A DNA stretch of 64,000 bases from Lentisphaerota bacterium (GTDB taxonomy: Bacteria; Verrucomicrobiota; Lentisphaeria; Victivallales; Victivallaceae), in contig SUVS01000001.1 in assembly GCA_015061885.1 (NCBI GenBank), positions 124,001-188,000 on the forward strand. Direction: 5' to 3'. Below the pieces are notes generated by a model. It had not been told where the DNA came from. It saw nothing but the letters and a program-made list of their open reading frames with translations, and did no database searches. A program made the translations under genes and the position numbers. This document shows positions 9,374-18,545 of the stretch, piece after piece (the first letter of the stretch is position 1; every line of letters starts with the position of its first letter).

Positions 9374-12142
9374 ATGATGCTCAAACATCTTTTGCCTGCG
9401 GCTTTATTGGCCGCCGCAGTCAGCGTAAGTGCCGCTGATGCAGTAAAGCCGGCGGTATTTATGGATTTTGAAAACGATAAACCCGAACATGTTGCCGATA
9501 ATCCTTATGAAGGAAGTAAATGTTACAAGTTTGCCGGAGTTGGAAAATACACCATCCGCAAACTGCCGCTTGTTTTACAGGACGGAATAACTTATAAGCT
9601 GACAGTAAATATCCGCAAAGATATTTGTACGCCGGATGTGGCAAAAAAAATGGACTTTGTTGTCGGTGCATACATCAACGGCAGTAAGAAATTTTCGGTT
9701 TACACTGCCGGCGGTTCGACCGTACTGGGCGAAGATAAGTGGAACACCGTAACGCGGACATTCAAAGTTCCTGCCAGCGGCGGCAAATGTTCGCTGATGC
9801 TCTATAACCGTACCGATAAAGATTTTTATGTTGACAGTGTAAAACTTGTTGCTCTGGATGCCCAAGCCGCCAAAGTTGCCGCGGTCAACGCTAAAGCCGA
9901 AGCCTCCGGCAGTAAAAAAGTGGTGCGTCCGCTGCCGCCGATAACTGATGAAGAAGCCGCCGCCGAAGATTGGCTGACCAACCGCCGCGGTATTGAGGCT
10001 TTGGATGATGATTTTATTCTGCCGCCATTTTCGCCGATTGAATGGAACGGTAAAACAGCCGGAGTATGGGGACGGAATTACACTTTCAATAAATTCGGTT
10101 TGCTGGATAAAGTAAGTATTCTGCAAAGCAATTTCCTTGCCGGAGCTATGGAGTTTTCAGCCAGAGTAAACGGCAAACAAGTAAAATTCAAGCCCGATAA
10201 TCAGGTGGTTTTACGGCAGAAAAAAGGCGTAGTTGAGCTTTTCAGCCGTGCAACTTCGCCGGATGTGGATATAGAAGTAAGAACCACCGTGGAATACGAT
10301 GGTATGATAAAAGTTGATTTCACCTTTGCCCCGCGCGGTACGGTGGAAATCGAAAACTTCAATTATTCGATACCTTATCCCGAAAAATATGCTCAATTCA
10401 TCCATTACACCGGAGCCCGCGAAGGCGGATTGTCGCTGAATGTACCGCGTATAAGCAATACCCGCCGTCTGCCCGAAGGCGACGGGGTGATCTGGGAAGC
10501 ACCTTTTAAAATTCTCGTCTGGCTGGGCAGTTACGACCGCGGCTTGCTCTGGTTCTGCGAATCAGAACAATATTGGAGCCCCCACAAGCGTGAAGCCCGC
10601 AAAGGCGGTCTTAAAGTTATACGCGACAACGGCATGGTCAAACTGGTGGTTACGCCGGTTTCCGAACCGCGTCTGTTCAGTAAACGCACTACTTACACTT
10701 TCGGTTTGATGGCGACTCCGGTGCGTCCGCGTACACCGGGATGGCGGGTTACGGATATGAATTACGAGTATTTTGCCAAAACAGCCAAACGCAAGTATGG
10801 GGCAGAGACTCCGGTGATTTACAGCTCCGGCAGCTACGATTATGTTCCTCCGCAGCTCACCAACCCGGCGGCGGCATCGTTCTATCCGCGTATTTATAAT
10901 CAGGAGGCTTATAAAAAACGTGTTGAAAATGCTCATAAAAACGGGGCGGTCTTTGCATTGTATATTGACCCGATCCTTTTCAATCTGGGTATCTACAAAG
11001 ATATGGCAAGCTACAACAACAAAGGCTGGGACCCCACCACCGACAACGCCGACGGCGGCGACGTGAAAGTCGATGCTCCGTTCCAGTGGGAAAGCCCCGA
11101 AAAGAAACGCTTTTTTGCTGAATGGCGTAAAGAACCGCTTGCCACAGCTCCTTACAGCAAAAGCAAAGGTGAACGGCAGTTCCAGGTCGGCCTGGGGAGC
11201 CGTTATCAGGATTTCTTCTGCTACTTGATGGAAAAACATGCCGAACTCGGCTGCGATGGTATTGCCAATCTCGACGAATGGGGCCCCGTGCCGGATCAGA
11301 ACCCGCGTCATGATATGGGTTATTATGACCGCGACGGCAAGCGTTATCCTGAATATGACTGGTTCGGCAGACGCGATTTTATCAAACGCATGTGTGCTGT
11401 ATTTTACAAAAAGCATGGCAGACTGCCCATTATGCGGGTGCATCTGGCGGCAACGCTGGTGGTGCCGATCGCCAGTTTCTGCGACAGCGTGGTTACCGGC
11501 GAAAATATCAACTCTGCATATTTCAATGGAGTGAGTCTGCTGGATAAATACACGGTCAACCGCAAAGAAATCACCCGGAGCTTGCAGGAAGGCGGCAGAG
11601 ATTTCCTCTATTACGCTTCCACCCCCGACCGCTGGGCGATCGAGTATGGCGGGCAGGCGTTCGGCTGGAATGTCTGTGTAATGAGCAACGCCACCAAGAG
11701 TCCGAAATTCGATAAAAAATATGCTTCCAGCGATGAAGCCACCCGCGATTACCTTGCCATGTGCATTGCCCATGACAATACGCTGTGGCCGGTGTTCTGC
11801 AAGCCGGATGAAGCATATAAACTTATGAAGATCAAGCAGGATTTCAAGATCGGCGATCCGGAAGTCAAGTTCTATGCCTACTGGGGAAAAGAACACCCCG
11901 TAACGGTCAACGGCAAAGAAGTCTATGCTGTAACCTGGGAAAATAAAGGCAAATATCTGCTGGCCGTTACCAATTTGTCCTTGCAGGATCAGACTTTGAA
12001 CATTACTCTCGATCGCAAATTCTTTAATGGGGCATATAAAGTGATCGACGCTGAAACGCAAACTCCGGTCAAGCTCAACAGCAACAGCTTTGCTGAAAAA
12101 ATCACCCGCAGAAACTATAAACTCTACATGATCGAAAAATAA
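9374..12142 (+). CDS. Large secreted putative glycoside hydrolase (GH123/DUF6067-like)
   Basis: 922 residues with a signal peptide (MMLKHLLPAALLAAAVSVSAADA). A carbohydrate-binding-like N-terminal domain (to about residue 160) leads through an Ala/Lys-rich linker into a long catalytic-looking region. It contains YDRGLLWFCESEQYWSPHKR and TYTFGLMATPVRPRTPGW, the landmarks of the GH123-N/DUF6067-like group, then DGIANLDEWGP near residue 630, which provides candidate acidic residues. It shares the RGLLW and RP...W pattern with the 1040-residue protein upstream but is otherwise diverged. Genes of the small SGDY family lie on both sides. Substrate and mechanism cannot be assigned from sequence alone. 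Confidence 0.72.
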   Translation: MMLKHLLPAALLAAAVSVSAADAVKPAVFMDFENDKPEHVADNPYEGSKCYKFAGVGKYTIRKLPLVLQDGITYKLTVNIRKDICTPDVAKKMDFVVGAYINGSKKFSVYTAGGSTVLGEDKWNTVTRTFKVPASGGKCSLMLYNRTDKDFYVDSVKLVALDAQAAKVAAVNAKAEASGSKKVVRPLPPITDEEAAAEDWLTNRRGIEALDDDFILPPFSPIEWNGKTAGVWGRNYTFNKFGLLDKVSILQSNFLAGAMEFSARVNGKQVKFKPDNQVVLRQKKGVVELFSRATSPDVDIEVRTTVEYDGMIKVDFTFAPRGTVEIENFNYSIPYPEKYAQFIHYTGAREGGLSLNVPRISNTRRLPEGDGVIWEAPFKILVWLGSYDRGLLWFCESEQYWSPHKREARKGGLKVIRDNGMVKLVVTPVSEPRLFSKRTTYTFGLMATPVRPRTPGWRVTDMNYEYFAKTAKRKYGAETPVIYSSGSYDYVPPQLTNPAAASFYPRIYNQEAYKKRVENAHKNGAVFALYIDPILFNLGIYKDMASYNNKGWDPTTDNADGGDVKVDAPFQWESPEKKRFFAEWRKEPLATAPYSKSKGERQFQVGLGSRYQDFFCYLMEKHAELGCDGIANLDEWGPVPDQNPRHDMGYYDRDGKRYPEYDWFGRRDFIKRMCAVFYKKHGRLPIMRVHLAATLVVPIASFCDSVVTGENINSAYFNGVSLLDKYTVNRKEITRSLQEGGRDFLYYASTPDRWAIEYGGQAFGWNVCVMSNATKSPKFDKKYASSDEATRDYLAMCIAHDNTLWPVFCKPDEAYKLMKIKQDFKIGDPEVKFYAYWGKEHPVTVNGKEVYAVTWENKGKYLLAVTNLSLQDQTLNITLDRKFFNGAYKVIDAETQTPVKLNSNSFAEKITRRNYKLYMIEK

Positions 12143-12147
12143 GAATT

Positions 12148-13047
12148 ATGAAAAAATATCTTTTAACCGTGCTTTTGGCCGCTATCGGTGTATATGCCGG
12201 AGCATACGAGTATTTTATGGAAAGCGGTGATTACCGCATCCGGATCAATGAAAAATATAAACACACCATCCGCGAAGTTGTCTGGAAAGGCAATGTACTT
12301 GCCACACAGTCCGGTTATTACGGAGCGATCCTCTGTCCGGCTTCCGGCAAATATATCGGGGCAGGGCATACCGAAGGCGGGGCGGAAAAGGTTTTGAGTG
12401 TCAAAGTTACCTGCGACGGCAAAGAAGTTACCCCGGCGGCTAAAGCTGTGTTTAAAGGCAGCAGAGTTACAGTGGAAAAACTTTCCATGTTTGACAAACT
12501 CCTGTTTCGCATAGTTCTGGAGCTTACGCCGGAAGGCCTGGTGGAAACCAAGCGTTTTGTAGCGACTGCCGAACAGAATGTGCATCTCTTTTATGCACAT
12601 ATTTACTGCTTCGGCAAAGGGTTTACTGATTATTATGCCTTGACCGAAGATAACAAAGTCGTCAGCGGCAAATTTGAGCTGCCCCGCGATAACCCCAAAG
12701 CCCGTAAGACTTCCTGGAAAGTCCGGAAAAATGTAAAGTACATTGCCGAATATGATGCGGCAAAGAAGATCGGTGTGGTACTCTGGTATCCGGAAGTTAT
12801 CAAAGGTATTACCCACAAAGCCGCTATCTGGGAGTGTCCGTGGGCGTACATGAAGTTTTACATGATGACTGCTCTGCCGAAGAAAATCGCCGCCAACTGG
12901 GAGTCACCGGTTTATACGGTGATATTGCGGGGATTTGCCGCCGAAACTCTTGAAGCGATCCCCGAAGCGGTCAAAAAAGAGGCTCTTGCTGCCGAAAAAA
13001 TAAAATTTGTTCAAGTAACCAAACCGGTAATACCGGAAAATAAATAA
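12148..13047 (+). CDS. Secreted 'SGDY' family protein, divergent member
   Basis: 299 residues with a signal peptide (MKKYLLTVLLAAIGVYAGA) and the mature start YEYFMESGDYRIRI. It is the most divergent of the three SGDY paralogues but keeps the N-terminal SGDY, the central EGLVETKRF (matching EGLTW/EGLSW), the AIWEC element (matching LWDLP/IWDHK) and the ending ESPVYTVILRGFA. It follows the 922-residue putative glycoside hydrolase by 5 bp. No known family was recognised. Three copies interleaved with hydrolase genes suggest an accessory role in binding or processing a carbohydrate, but that is inference. Confidence 0.72.
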   Translation: MKKYLLTVLLAAIGVYAGAYEYFMESGDYRIRINEKYKHTIREVVWKGNVLATQSGYYGAILCPASGKYIGAGHTEGGAEKVLSVKVTCDGKEVTPAAKAVFKGSRVTVEKLSMFDKLLFRIVLELTPEGLVETKRFVATAEQNVHLFYAHIYCFGKGFTDYYALTEDNKVVSGKFELPRDNPKARKTSWKVRKNVKYIAEYDAAKKIGVVLWYPEVIKGITHKAAIWECPWAYMKFYMMTALPKKIAANWESPVYTVILRGFAAETLEAIPEAVKKEALAAEKIKFVQVTKPVIPENK

Positions 13048-13062
13048 AGGAAGTATATAAAA

Positions 13063-14151
13063 ATGGCAAACGATCAATATCAGATCAAACAACTTGATTC
13101 TTACAGCGTATTTCTGCCGCCGGTCGGCTATTGTGATACGCCCGAATCTTTGGCACGGCGTGCCGCCAGAGCCGAAGCCAACCGCATCTATACCGAAGAA
13201 CACGCAACCGAAAAAGCTCAAGGTCAGATCACCGGGAGTTTTATCTACGCCCATCCGCCGAACTATCGCGGGGCCGAAGCGGTAACTTATTCGCAAAGCG
13301 ATTGGAAGCGTGAACTTTCGCGTTTAAAAGGGTTCGGCATTGATACAGTTATCTTTCAGGCTTCGGTCTGGGATGAATTGCATGAGTGTTACTATAAGAG
13401 CGAACTTTTCAAGGATTACAAATATTTCAATGTCGTTGAGCCGATGCTTGCCGCCGCCAACGAACTGGGATTGACCGTTTTTCTGGGTGCAGTCGGTTCA
13501 GTTACCTGCTGGCACGAAAAGCTCAACAATCAGATCATTGACGGCGAAGTTGCCAAACAGATCGGCTGTTTTGACGAATTGTGCAAGAGTTTTTCGGGAA
13601 TGTTCAACGGTATTTACTTTTCGCCGGAATCGACATATCCAGGGTTCCGCGATGCTGATCTGGAAAATTTCCTCGGCGACCTTTACGGCAGATTTTTCAA
13701 CGAGATCCGTTCGCGGAACGATAAACTCAAGATCATGATGTCGCCGGCAACATTCTATCACGCCGGTAAAATGGATGATATGAAAGGTGCGTGGCTGGGC
13801 ATGTTCAGCAAAGCACACCCCGATATTCTTGCTCCGCAGGACTCCATCGGCTGCGGCTGTATCACGCTGGATAAACAAATCGAGGCATTGAAGATCTGGC
13901 GGAGCATCTGCGACGAAGCGAATATCGAATTCTGGAGCAATGTGGAAGTCTTTGAGTGTTGTGCCCCGTACATCGACGAAACTTCCCGCCGGATCGCTCC
14001 GCATGACCGCGTGGTGGCACAGATCAATAACGCCGCACCGTATGTCAGCAAATTCATCACCTGGGAACTGCTCTGGTACGGCAACCCCATGTATCCGCAG
14101 TCCGGCGGCAAGTTGAGTCCCCGCTGGTTCGGCGGAGCTGAAGTGGATTAA
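13063..14151 (+). CDS. DUF4434-like putative glycoside hydrolase
   Basis: 362 residues without a signal peptide, so probably cytoplasmic, unlike its neighbours. The order of motifs fits DUF4434-type TIM-barrel proteins: GSFIYAHPPN, then WKRELSRLKGFGIDTVIFQ, then FLGAVGS, FNGIYFSPEST and DILAPQDSIGCG. Those acidic positions (SPEST, APQDS, SNVEVFE) lie where the barrel's catalytic residues would be. The ribosome site AAGGAAG is at 13047-13053, overlapping the previous stop. In this cluster it may act on oligosaccharides after uptake; no transporter gene is visible nearby, so that is speculative. Confidence 0.72.
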   Translation: MANDQYQIKQLDSYSVFLPPVGYCDTPESLARRAARAEANRIYTEEHATEKAQGQITGSFIYAHPPNYRGAEAVTYSQSDWKRELSRLKGFGIDTVIFQASVWDELHECYYKSELFKDYKYFNVVEPMLAAANELGLTVFLGAVGSVTCWHEKLNNQIIDGEVAKQIGCFDELCKSFSGMFNGIYFSPESTYPGFRDADLENFLGDLYGRFFNEIRSRNDKLKIMMSPATFYHAGKMDDMKGAWLGMFSKAHPDILAPQDSIGCGCITLDKQIEALKIWRSICDEANIEFWSNVEVFECCAPYIDETSRRIAPHDRVVAQINNAAPYVSKFITWELLWYGNPMYPQSGGKLSPRWFGGAEVD

Positions 14152-14162
14152 GTGGTGTTTTT

Positions 14163-15665
14163 ATGAAAAAATCTATTGCATTACTTTTATGTTCAGGGGC
14201 AGTCTGTTGCAGTGCGGCGATCCAGCCGGCAGTGGCGTTCCGGTTTGACGATAATCACAATATCCGTATCTGGGATACTTTGTCGGATGTTTTCCGCAGG
14301 AACAATGTGCGTTTCAGTTGTTCGATAATTCCTTATTGGAGCAACGATTTGAATAAAGCCGATTGGTGCAAAAAGATTTGCCAGCTGGAAAGCGAAGGCT
14401 TTGAGATAATGGATCACACTCCGAATCACAACACGTCAGCAATAACGCTGCCGGAGGACGATCCGCGTTGGGGTACGCTGAAAGATGCACCGTTTGTTGA
14501 CCATATTAACGGGCGGAAAGTCTGTTTGAAGTATTCTGTCGGTAACAGCACTTTCAGCAAGCCTTTTACAATCAAAATATTTGATAAAAATAAAGTTACC
14601 AGCTCAAGTAAACTCGCCCGCCGCATGAATCTTGAAATTGACGGCAAACACTATTATCTTGACCCCACCAAAGATAAAAATGTCTTTAAGCTGGTTACTA
14701 TATGGAACGAAGGCAATGTGAATCTGCCTGACGGCGAAAAAACTGTCCGGCGTTGTTTGAAAGAGCGTTTTCTGCTTGCTGACGGCGGATATGATTTTAT
14801 GATCCAGTGTTCGCAGGACGGTTTCCGCAAGATCGGTTTGAAGAAAATGCCGCGGGTGTGGATCCAGCCCGGCGGATTTTATCCGCATTTGAGCATTGAT
14901 AAACTTATGGCGGCGTTGCGTCGGCATAACTATATCTCTGCTTCCTGTGCGGAAAATGCTTCGATGAAGGGTTTTGCTGATCCGGGGATCGAACAGAGCA
15001 GATTTTCTATGCGTTGGGGCGACTTCAATCTGGAAAAATTGAACTTGCAGCCAGCCAAAACCAGAATCGCCAATACGATAGCCTGCCGCCGGGTTGCGAT
15101 CTGTTCCAGTCATGTAGCACCGGAACGGAAATACGGCAAGCTCAAAGAGTACGCTGCAATGTATGAGCAGATTCTGCCGTGGCTTAAAGAAAACAATATC
15201 AAGGTCATGACCCAGGGCGAACTTGCTGAATATCTGATGACAGCCCAAGTCGATCCGGATGAAAATATTATGCCCGCCATGAATAAAGATATTGACGAAA
15301 ATAATATTCCTGACGGTTATCTGATAAAAAAATCCTGCAAGTGGAACAAAGCAGAGCAGTCTTTATTGCTTAAAGGCAAAGGCTTACTGCTTTCAGTCAA
15401 AGAGCTGTGCGGTTTGCCCCGCGGCAAAGTCAGATTTACCGTGGAAGTCAAGGGCAAAGTCAATGGTTCTATTGCAATAAACTTGCTTGATTCACTGAAA
15501 AATAATTGCGGAAAAGCATTGATAGAGTTGAAAGACTCAAACGAATGGCAAAAGTATGAAGCAATGTTTTCAATACCGGAAAATTGTGCGGCATTGAATC
15601 TTGATTTCATCGCCAAACTTGCCGATTGCAATATCCGCAATCCGGAACTGCGGACTGTAAAGTAA
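14163..15665 (+). CDS. Secreted polysaccharide-deacetylase-like protein with C-terminal beta domain
   Basis: 500 residues with a signal peptide (MKKSIALLLCSGAVCCSAA). The mature start PAVAFRFDDNHNIRIWDTL matches NodB-type deacetylases with the paired aspartates, and MDHTPNH provides the H-x3-H metal motif. A late stretch (PRVWIQPGGFYPH, about residues 235-250, and later ICSSHV) plausibly holds the remaining active-site positions. Residues about 375-500 form a separate domain (LPRGKVRFTVEVKG, NEWQKYEAMFSIP) resembling a carbohydrate-binding module. It is the last gene of the + strand cluster and is followed by a strong terminator. A divergent deacetylase of envelope or extracellular polysaccharide is the most likely role. 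Confidence 0.7.
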   Translation: MKKSIALLLCSGAVCCSAAIQPAVAFRFDDNHNIRIWDTLSDVFRRNNVRFSCSIIPYWSNDLNKADWCKKICQLESEGFEIMDHTPNHNTSAITLPEDDPRWGTLKDAPFVDHINGRKVCLKYSVGNSTFSKPFTIKIFDKNKVTSSSKLARRMNLEIDGKHYYLDPTKDKNVFKLVTIWNEGNVNLPDGEKTVRRCLKERFLLADGGYDFMIQCSQDGFRKIGLKKMPRVWIQPGGFYPHLSIDKLMAALRRHNYISASCAENASMKGFADPGIEQSRFSMRWGDFNLEKLNLQPAKTRIANTIACRRVAICSSHVAPERKYGKLKEYAAMYEQILPWLKENNIKVMTQGELAEYLMTAQVDPDENIMPAMNKDIDENNIPDGYLIKKSCKWNKAEQSLLLKGKGLLLSVKELCGLPRGKVRFTVEVKGKVNGSIAINLLDSLKNNCGKALIELKDSNEWQKYEAMFSIPENCAALNLDFIAKLADCNIRNPELRTVK

Positions 15666-15677
15666 ACTTTACTGCAC

Positions 15678-15723
15678 AAAAAAAATGGTGTTCAGTAGCA
15701 AACTCCTGAACACCATTTTTTTT
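15678..15723. terminator. Strong bidirectional rho-independent terminator
   Basis: Perfect 18-bp inverted repeat (15678-15695 with 15706-15723) around a 10-nt loop. The core TGGTGTTCAG is flanked by A8 on one side and T8 on the other, so it can stop transcription on either strand. It lies between the convergent deacetylase-like gene (+) and aminopeptidase gene (-). Confidence 0.93.
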
Positions 15724-15750
15724 ATAAATTGATTTCAATTACACATTATC

Positions 15751-16971
15751 TTATATCGCCCAGGAGCCGTTGCGGAAAACTGCGATTCTTTCGTCATCCT
15801 GTGTGATGCCGGTGATTTCCAGATCGCGGCTGCCGATCATGAAATCCACATGGATCATACTGTCGTTCACACCTTTGGCTTTCAATTCATCGTGGGTGTA
15901 TTTTTCGTAATCTTTTACGCAGACATCAAAGCCTCTGCCCAGAGCCATGTGGCAGCTGGCGTTTTCGTCGTACAACGTACTGTAAAAGAGTATATTCATA
16001 TTGTTGATCGGCGAATTGCAGTCGATCAGAGCACATTCGCCGAGATAGGGAGCGTTTTCATCCATGGCGATCATACGCTCCAATGCGTCCTGACCTTTGG
16101 CGGCTTTTACTTCCACGGCTTTGCCATCTTCAAAGCGGATGGAAAAATCTTCGATCAGACTGCCCTGCCACGAAAGCGGCTTGGTTGCTACCAGCAAGCC
16201 TTCAGCTTTGCCTTTTTCCGGAGTGGTAAAGATTTCTTCCGACGGGATATTGGGGTTGAATGCCCGACCGGAAAGATCAGTTTCTTCCGCACCGGCAAAT
16301 ATGCCTTCTTTCATCAGGCCGACCCGGAAGTCGGTACCGTTGGAAGATTTATATTCCAAACTCTTGAAGTTGTATTTATTAAGTTTGTCGGTCAACTCAT
16401 GGATACGCCGATTGTGTTTCTGCCAATTTTCAATGGCTCCGTCTTTGGCTCTTGCAGCAGTAAGGATGGCGTCCCAGAGTTTTTCCACTGCTTCGTCATC
16501 GCTTACACCGGGGAAAACTTTGTTTGCCCATTTTACTCCGGGTACACCGGCAATGCACCACTGATATTTGTTTTCCATAGCATCGCGGAATGGTTTGATC
16601 TTGGGGAACCGTGCCATTTGGGCTCTTGCCCGTTTGCCCTGATCTATACCGTCCATGCCGTCGGGATCATCGGAATCCAGCCAGAGAAATGCCGGGAGCG
16701 TTTCGCTGCGCCACTTCAGCTTGGCAAGTTCCCAGTCTTCGATAGTTGAAAGTTTTTCTTCGCTCTGATAAAGCTGTGCAAGTTTGGCTGTGGGCATATC
16801 CTGCCAATCGACCTGAACTTTACTTGCACCTTCTTTGTAACAAAGTTCGACTACCAGCCGTACAAATTCCGGCTGATCCAAGCCTGCCATAATGATTACT
16901 TCCTGACCCTTTGCCGGACGGATGCCCATTTTTACGATCAGTTCGGCGTATTCAATCAATCGCTTATCCAT
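15751..16971 (-). CDS. M29-family metalloaminopeptidase
   Basis: 406 residues, the normal length for M29 (thermophilic aminopeptidase/AmpS) enzymes, which are cytoplasmic dimers removing N-terminal residues with two metal ions. The N-terminus (DKRLIEYAELIVKMGIRPAKGQEV) and the VELCYKEGASKVQVDW stretch are typical. The C-terminal metal-binding region is seen as GECALIDCNSPI, FYSTLYDENASCHMALGRGF and a closing HVDFMIGSRDLEITG, matching the conserved E, E, H, H and D ligands. It starts 22 bp after the stop of the polyferredoxin gene and is probably at the end of that operon, although a functional link is not obvious. Confidence 0.9.
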   Translation of the reverse strand: MDKRLIEYAELIVKMGIRPAKGQEVIIMAGLDQPEFVRLVVELCYKEGASKVQVDWQDMPTAKLAQLYQSEEKLSTIEDWELAKLKWRSETLPAFLWLDSDDPDGMDGIDQGKRARAQMARFPKIKPFRDAMENKYQWCIAGVPGVKWANKVFPGVSDDEAVEKLWDAILTAARAKDGAIENWQKHNRRIHELTDKLNKYNFKSLEYKSSNGTDFRVGLMKEGIFAGAEETDLSGRAFNPNIPSEEIFTTPEKGKAEGLLVATKPLSWQGSLIEDFSIRFEDGKAVEVKAAKGQDALERMIAMDENAPYLGECALIDCNSPINNMNILFYSTLYDENASCHMALGRGFDVCVKDYEKYTHDELKAKGVNDSMIHVDFMIGSRDLEITGITQDDERIAVFRNGSWAI

Positions 16972-16993
16972 TTTTGTTCAACTCTTTTCTGCG

Positions 16994-18535
16994 TCAAAAC
17001 GGTATGCTTGACGGTGCTTTTTTTATGGTTTCTTTTTTATAATAAACTTCAGGAGAAACTGCTTTTTCCTGTTTGTTTACTGCTTTAATAATAATTGCCT
17101 GCGGCGTGACCGGGCAGGCGTACTGGCAGTTGCCGCATCCGATACACAGTTCGGCGGTTATCCGGGGAACTGTGGCACTTTTATGCGGCCCCGGCACCAT
17201 TTTCAATGCTCCGGTGGGGCAGTGTTCGGCACAAGCCCCGCAGGGTTCGCCATCCATGTATGCAAGACATCTTTTCGGGAAAAATTCTGCCATGCCTATG
17301 CGGCAGAGCTTTTTCTCTTTCAAGCTCATTTTTTTCAAAGCTCCGGTGGGGCAGTTGGCTATACATTTACGACATTCGTATTCGCATTTGCCCGGATGTG
17401 TGCCGGAAAACTTCATTACCGGCAGTAAGAATCCCCGCCAGCCGTATTCATTGCCTGCCGGCTGTAAACAGTTGCCGCGGCAGTTGGCTATACAAAGACC
17501 GCATCCCGTACAGCGGGCAAGAAATTCTTCTTCACTCCCGGCTCCCGGCGGCAGTATTGCTGTTTTTGGGCAAGGTGATTTTTTCTGCAATATCTTACTG
17601 GCGGCAAAACCGGCGATTCCGGCAACACCGGCGGCTATAAGCATTTTACGCCGTTCCGGTTCGCTCGGTAAATCGGCATGGAGCAAATCATTTTTCCGGC
17701 GGCGGACAAGTTTTATAGCATCAACCGGGCATACCGTTGCACACTCCATACACATAAAGCAACGCGTAAAATCAATATTTTGACCATCGGCAATATTTAT
17801 ACAGTTGGCATTGCACGCTTTTTCGCACTTGCGGCATTTTACGCATTTATCCACATCTATGGCAAGGCGTTTTCCGCTCCGGGCGGCGAGGGCGGCTAAT
17901 ATACTGCCTGCCGGACAGACCGTATTGCAGAAAAGCCGTCCTTTCCAGATGGTCAGGATAATCAGAGTCAGCAATGCTCCGCCGGAAACCGCCAGCGCTG
18001 TACTCCATGCTTCGGTGGCTTCGATCGCCGAATGGGGCAGTTTGGTTGTTGAGCCGTTCAGCCAGACCAGAAACTGACGGACTGTGTTGGATGTGATTTT
18101 CCCGAAAAGTGAATATGGTTCAACATACCCCAACGGCAGGGCGATGCCGCCAAACAGCAATGCAAGCAACAGTACCAGAAAAGCCGCCCGGAAAACATTG
18201 TGACCTCTGCGGTAAGTGCGAACTTTTCCAGGGAAGATTTTACGGTCAAGCCGTTCAATGACTTCCTGCAATAAACCCAGCGGACAGCACCACGAACAAT
18301 AGACTCTTCCGCAAAAAGCGGTTATTGCCGCGATCAAAAGCATAAAACCGAAGGCTCCAGCCATCCCCAGAGCCGCCATGCTTAATATACCCGGCATAAA
18401 CTGATAATCCGCCATCTGATACAACTGTGAGCGGCGGACTATGAATCCGCTGAAAATCGCGGTAAAACCTGCCAACAGCAACAGTATGACGCCCCATCTG
18501 ACAATACGGAGGCTTTTCAGAGAAAATATTTTCAT
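16994..18535 (-). CDS. Membrane polyferredoxin, NapH-NapG-like fusion
   Basis: 513 residues from the ATG at 18535; a TTG at 18556 would overlap the upstream gene. The N-terminal half has about five membrane helices, the NapH/NosR signature CRVYCSWCCPLG, a second CNTVCPAGS and then two 4Fe-4S clusters (CVKCRKCEKAC, CFMCMECATVCP). A further hydrophobic segment (LIAAGVAGIAGFAA) follows, then a NapG/MauM-like half with four more cluster motifs (CTGCGLC, CEYECRKCIANCP, CGACAEHCP, CIGCGNCQYACP). NapH and NapG are usually separate proteins passing electrons from quinol to a periplasmic reductase. It follows a Tat-exported DUF362 protein gene by 10 bp. No nitrate reductase gene is in view. Confidence 0.87.
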   Translation of the reverse strand: MKIFSLKSLRIVRWGVILLLLAGFTAIFSGFIVRRSQLYQMADYQFMPGILSMAALGMAGAFGFMLLIAAITAFCGRVYCSWCCPLGLLQEVIERLDRKIFPGKVRTYRRGHNVFRAAFLVLLLALLFGGIALPLGYVEPYSLFGKITSNTVRQFLVWLNGSTTKLPHSAIEATEAWSTALAVSGGALLTLIILTIWKGRLFCNTVCPAGSILAALAARSGKRLAIDVDKCVKCRKCEKACNANCINIADGQNIDFTRCFMCMECATVCPVDAIKLVRRRKNDLLHADLPSEPERRKMLIAAGVAGIAGFAASKILQKKSPCPKTAILPPGAGSEEEFLARCTGCGLCIANCRGNCLQPAGNEYGWRGFLLPVMKFSGTHPGKCEYECRKCIANCPTGALKKMSLKEKKLCRIGMAEFFPKRCLAYMDGEPCGACAEHCPTGALKMVPGPHKSATVPRITAELCIGCGNCQYACPVTPQAIIIKAVNKQEKAVSPEVYYKKETIKKAPSSIPF

Positions 18536-18545
18536 ATAAGTTTTT

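Noticed and set aside
10562-12061. A 499-residue open frame antisense to the 922-residue hydrolase gene
   Set aside because: Long but it lies wholly within a well-supported gene, has His/Phe/Ile-rich shadow composition and no recognisable domain; codon bias of the sense strand explains it.
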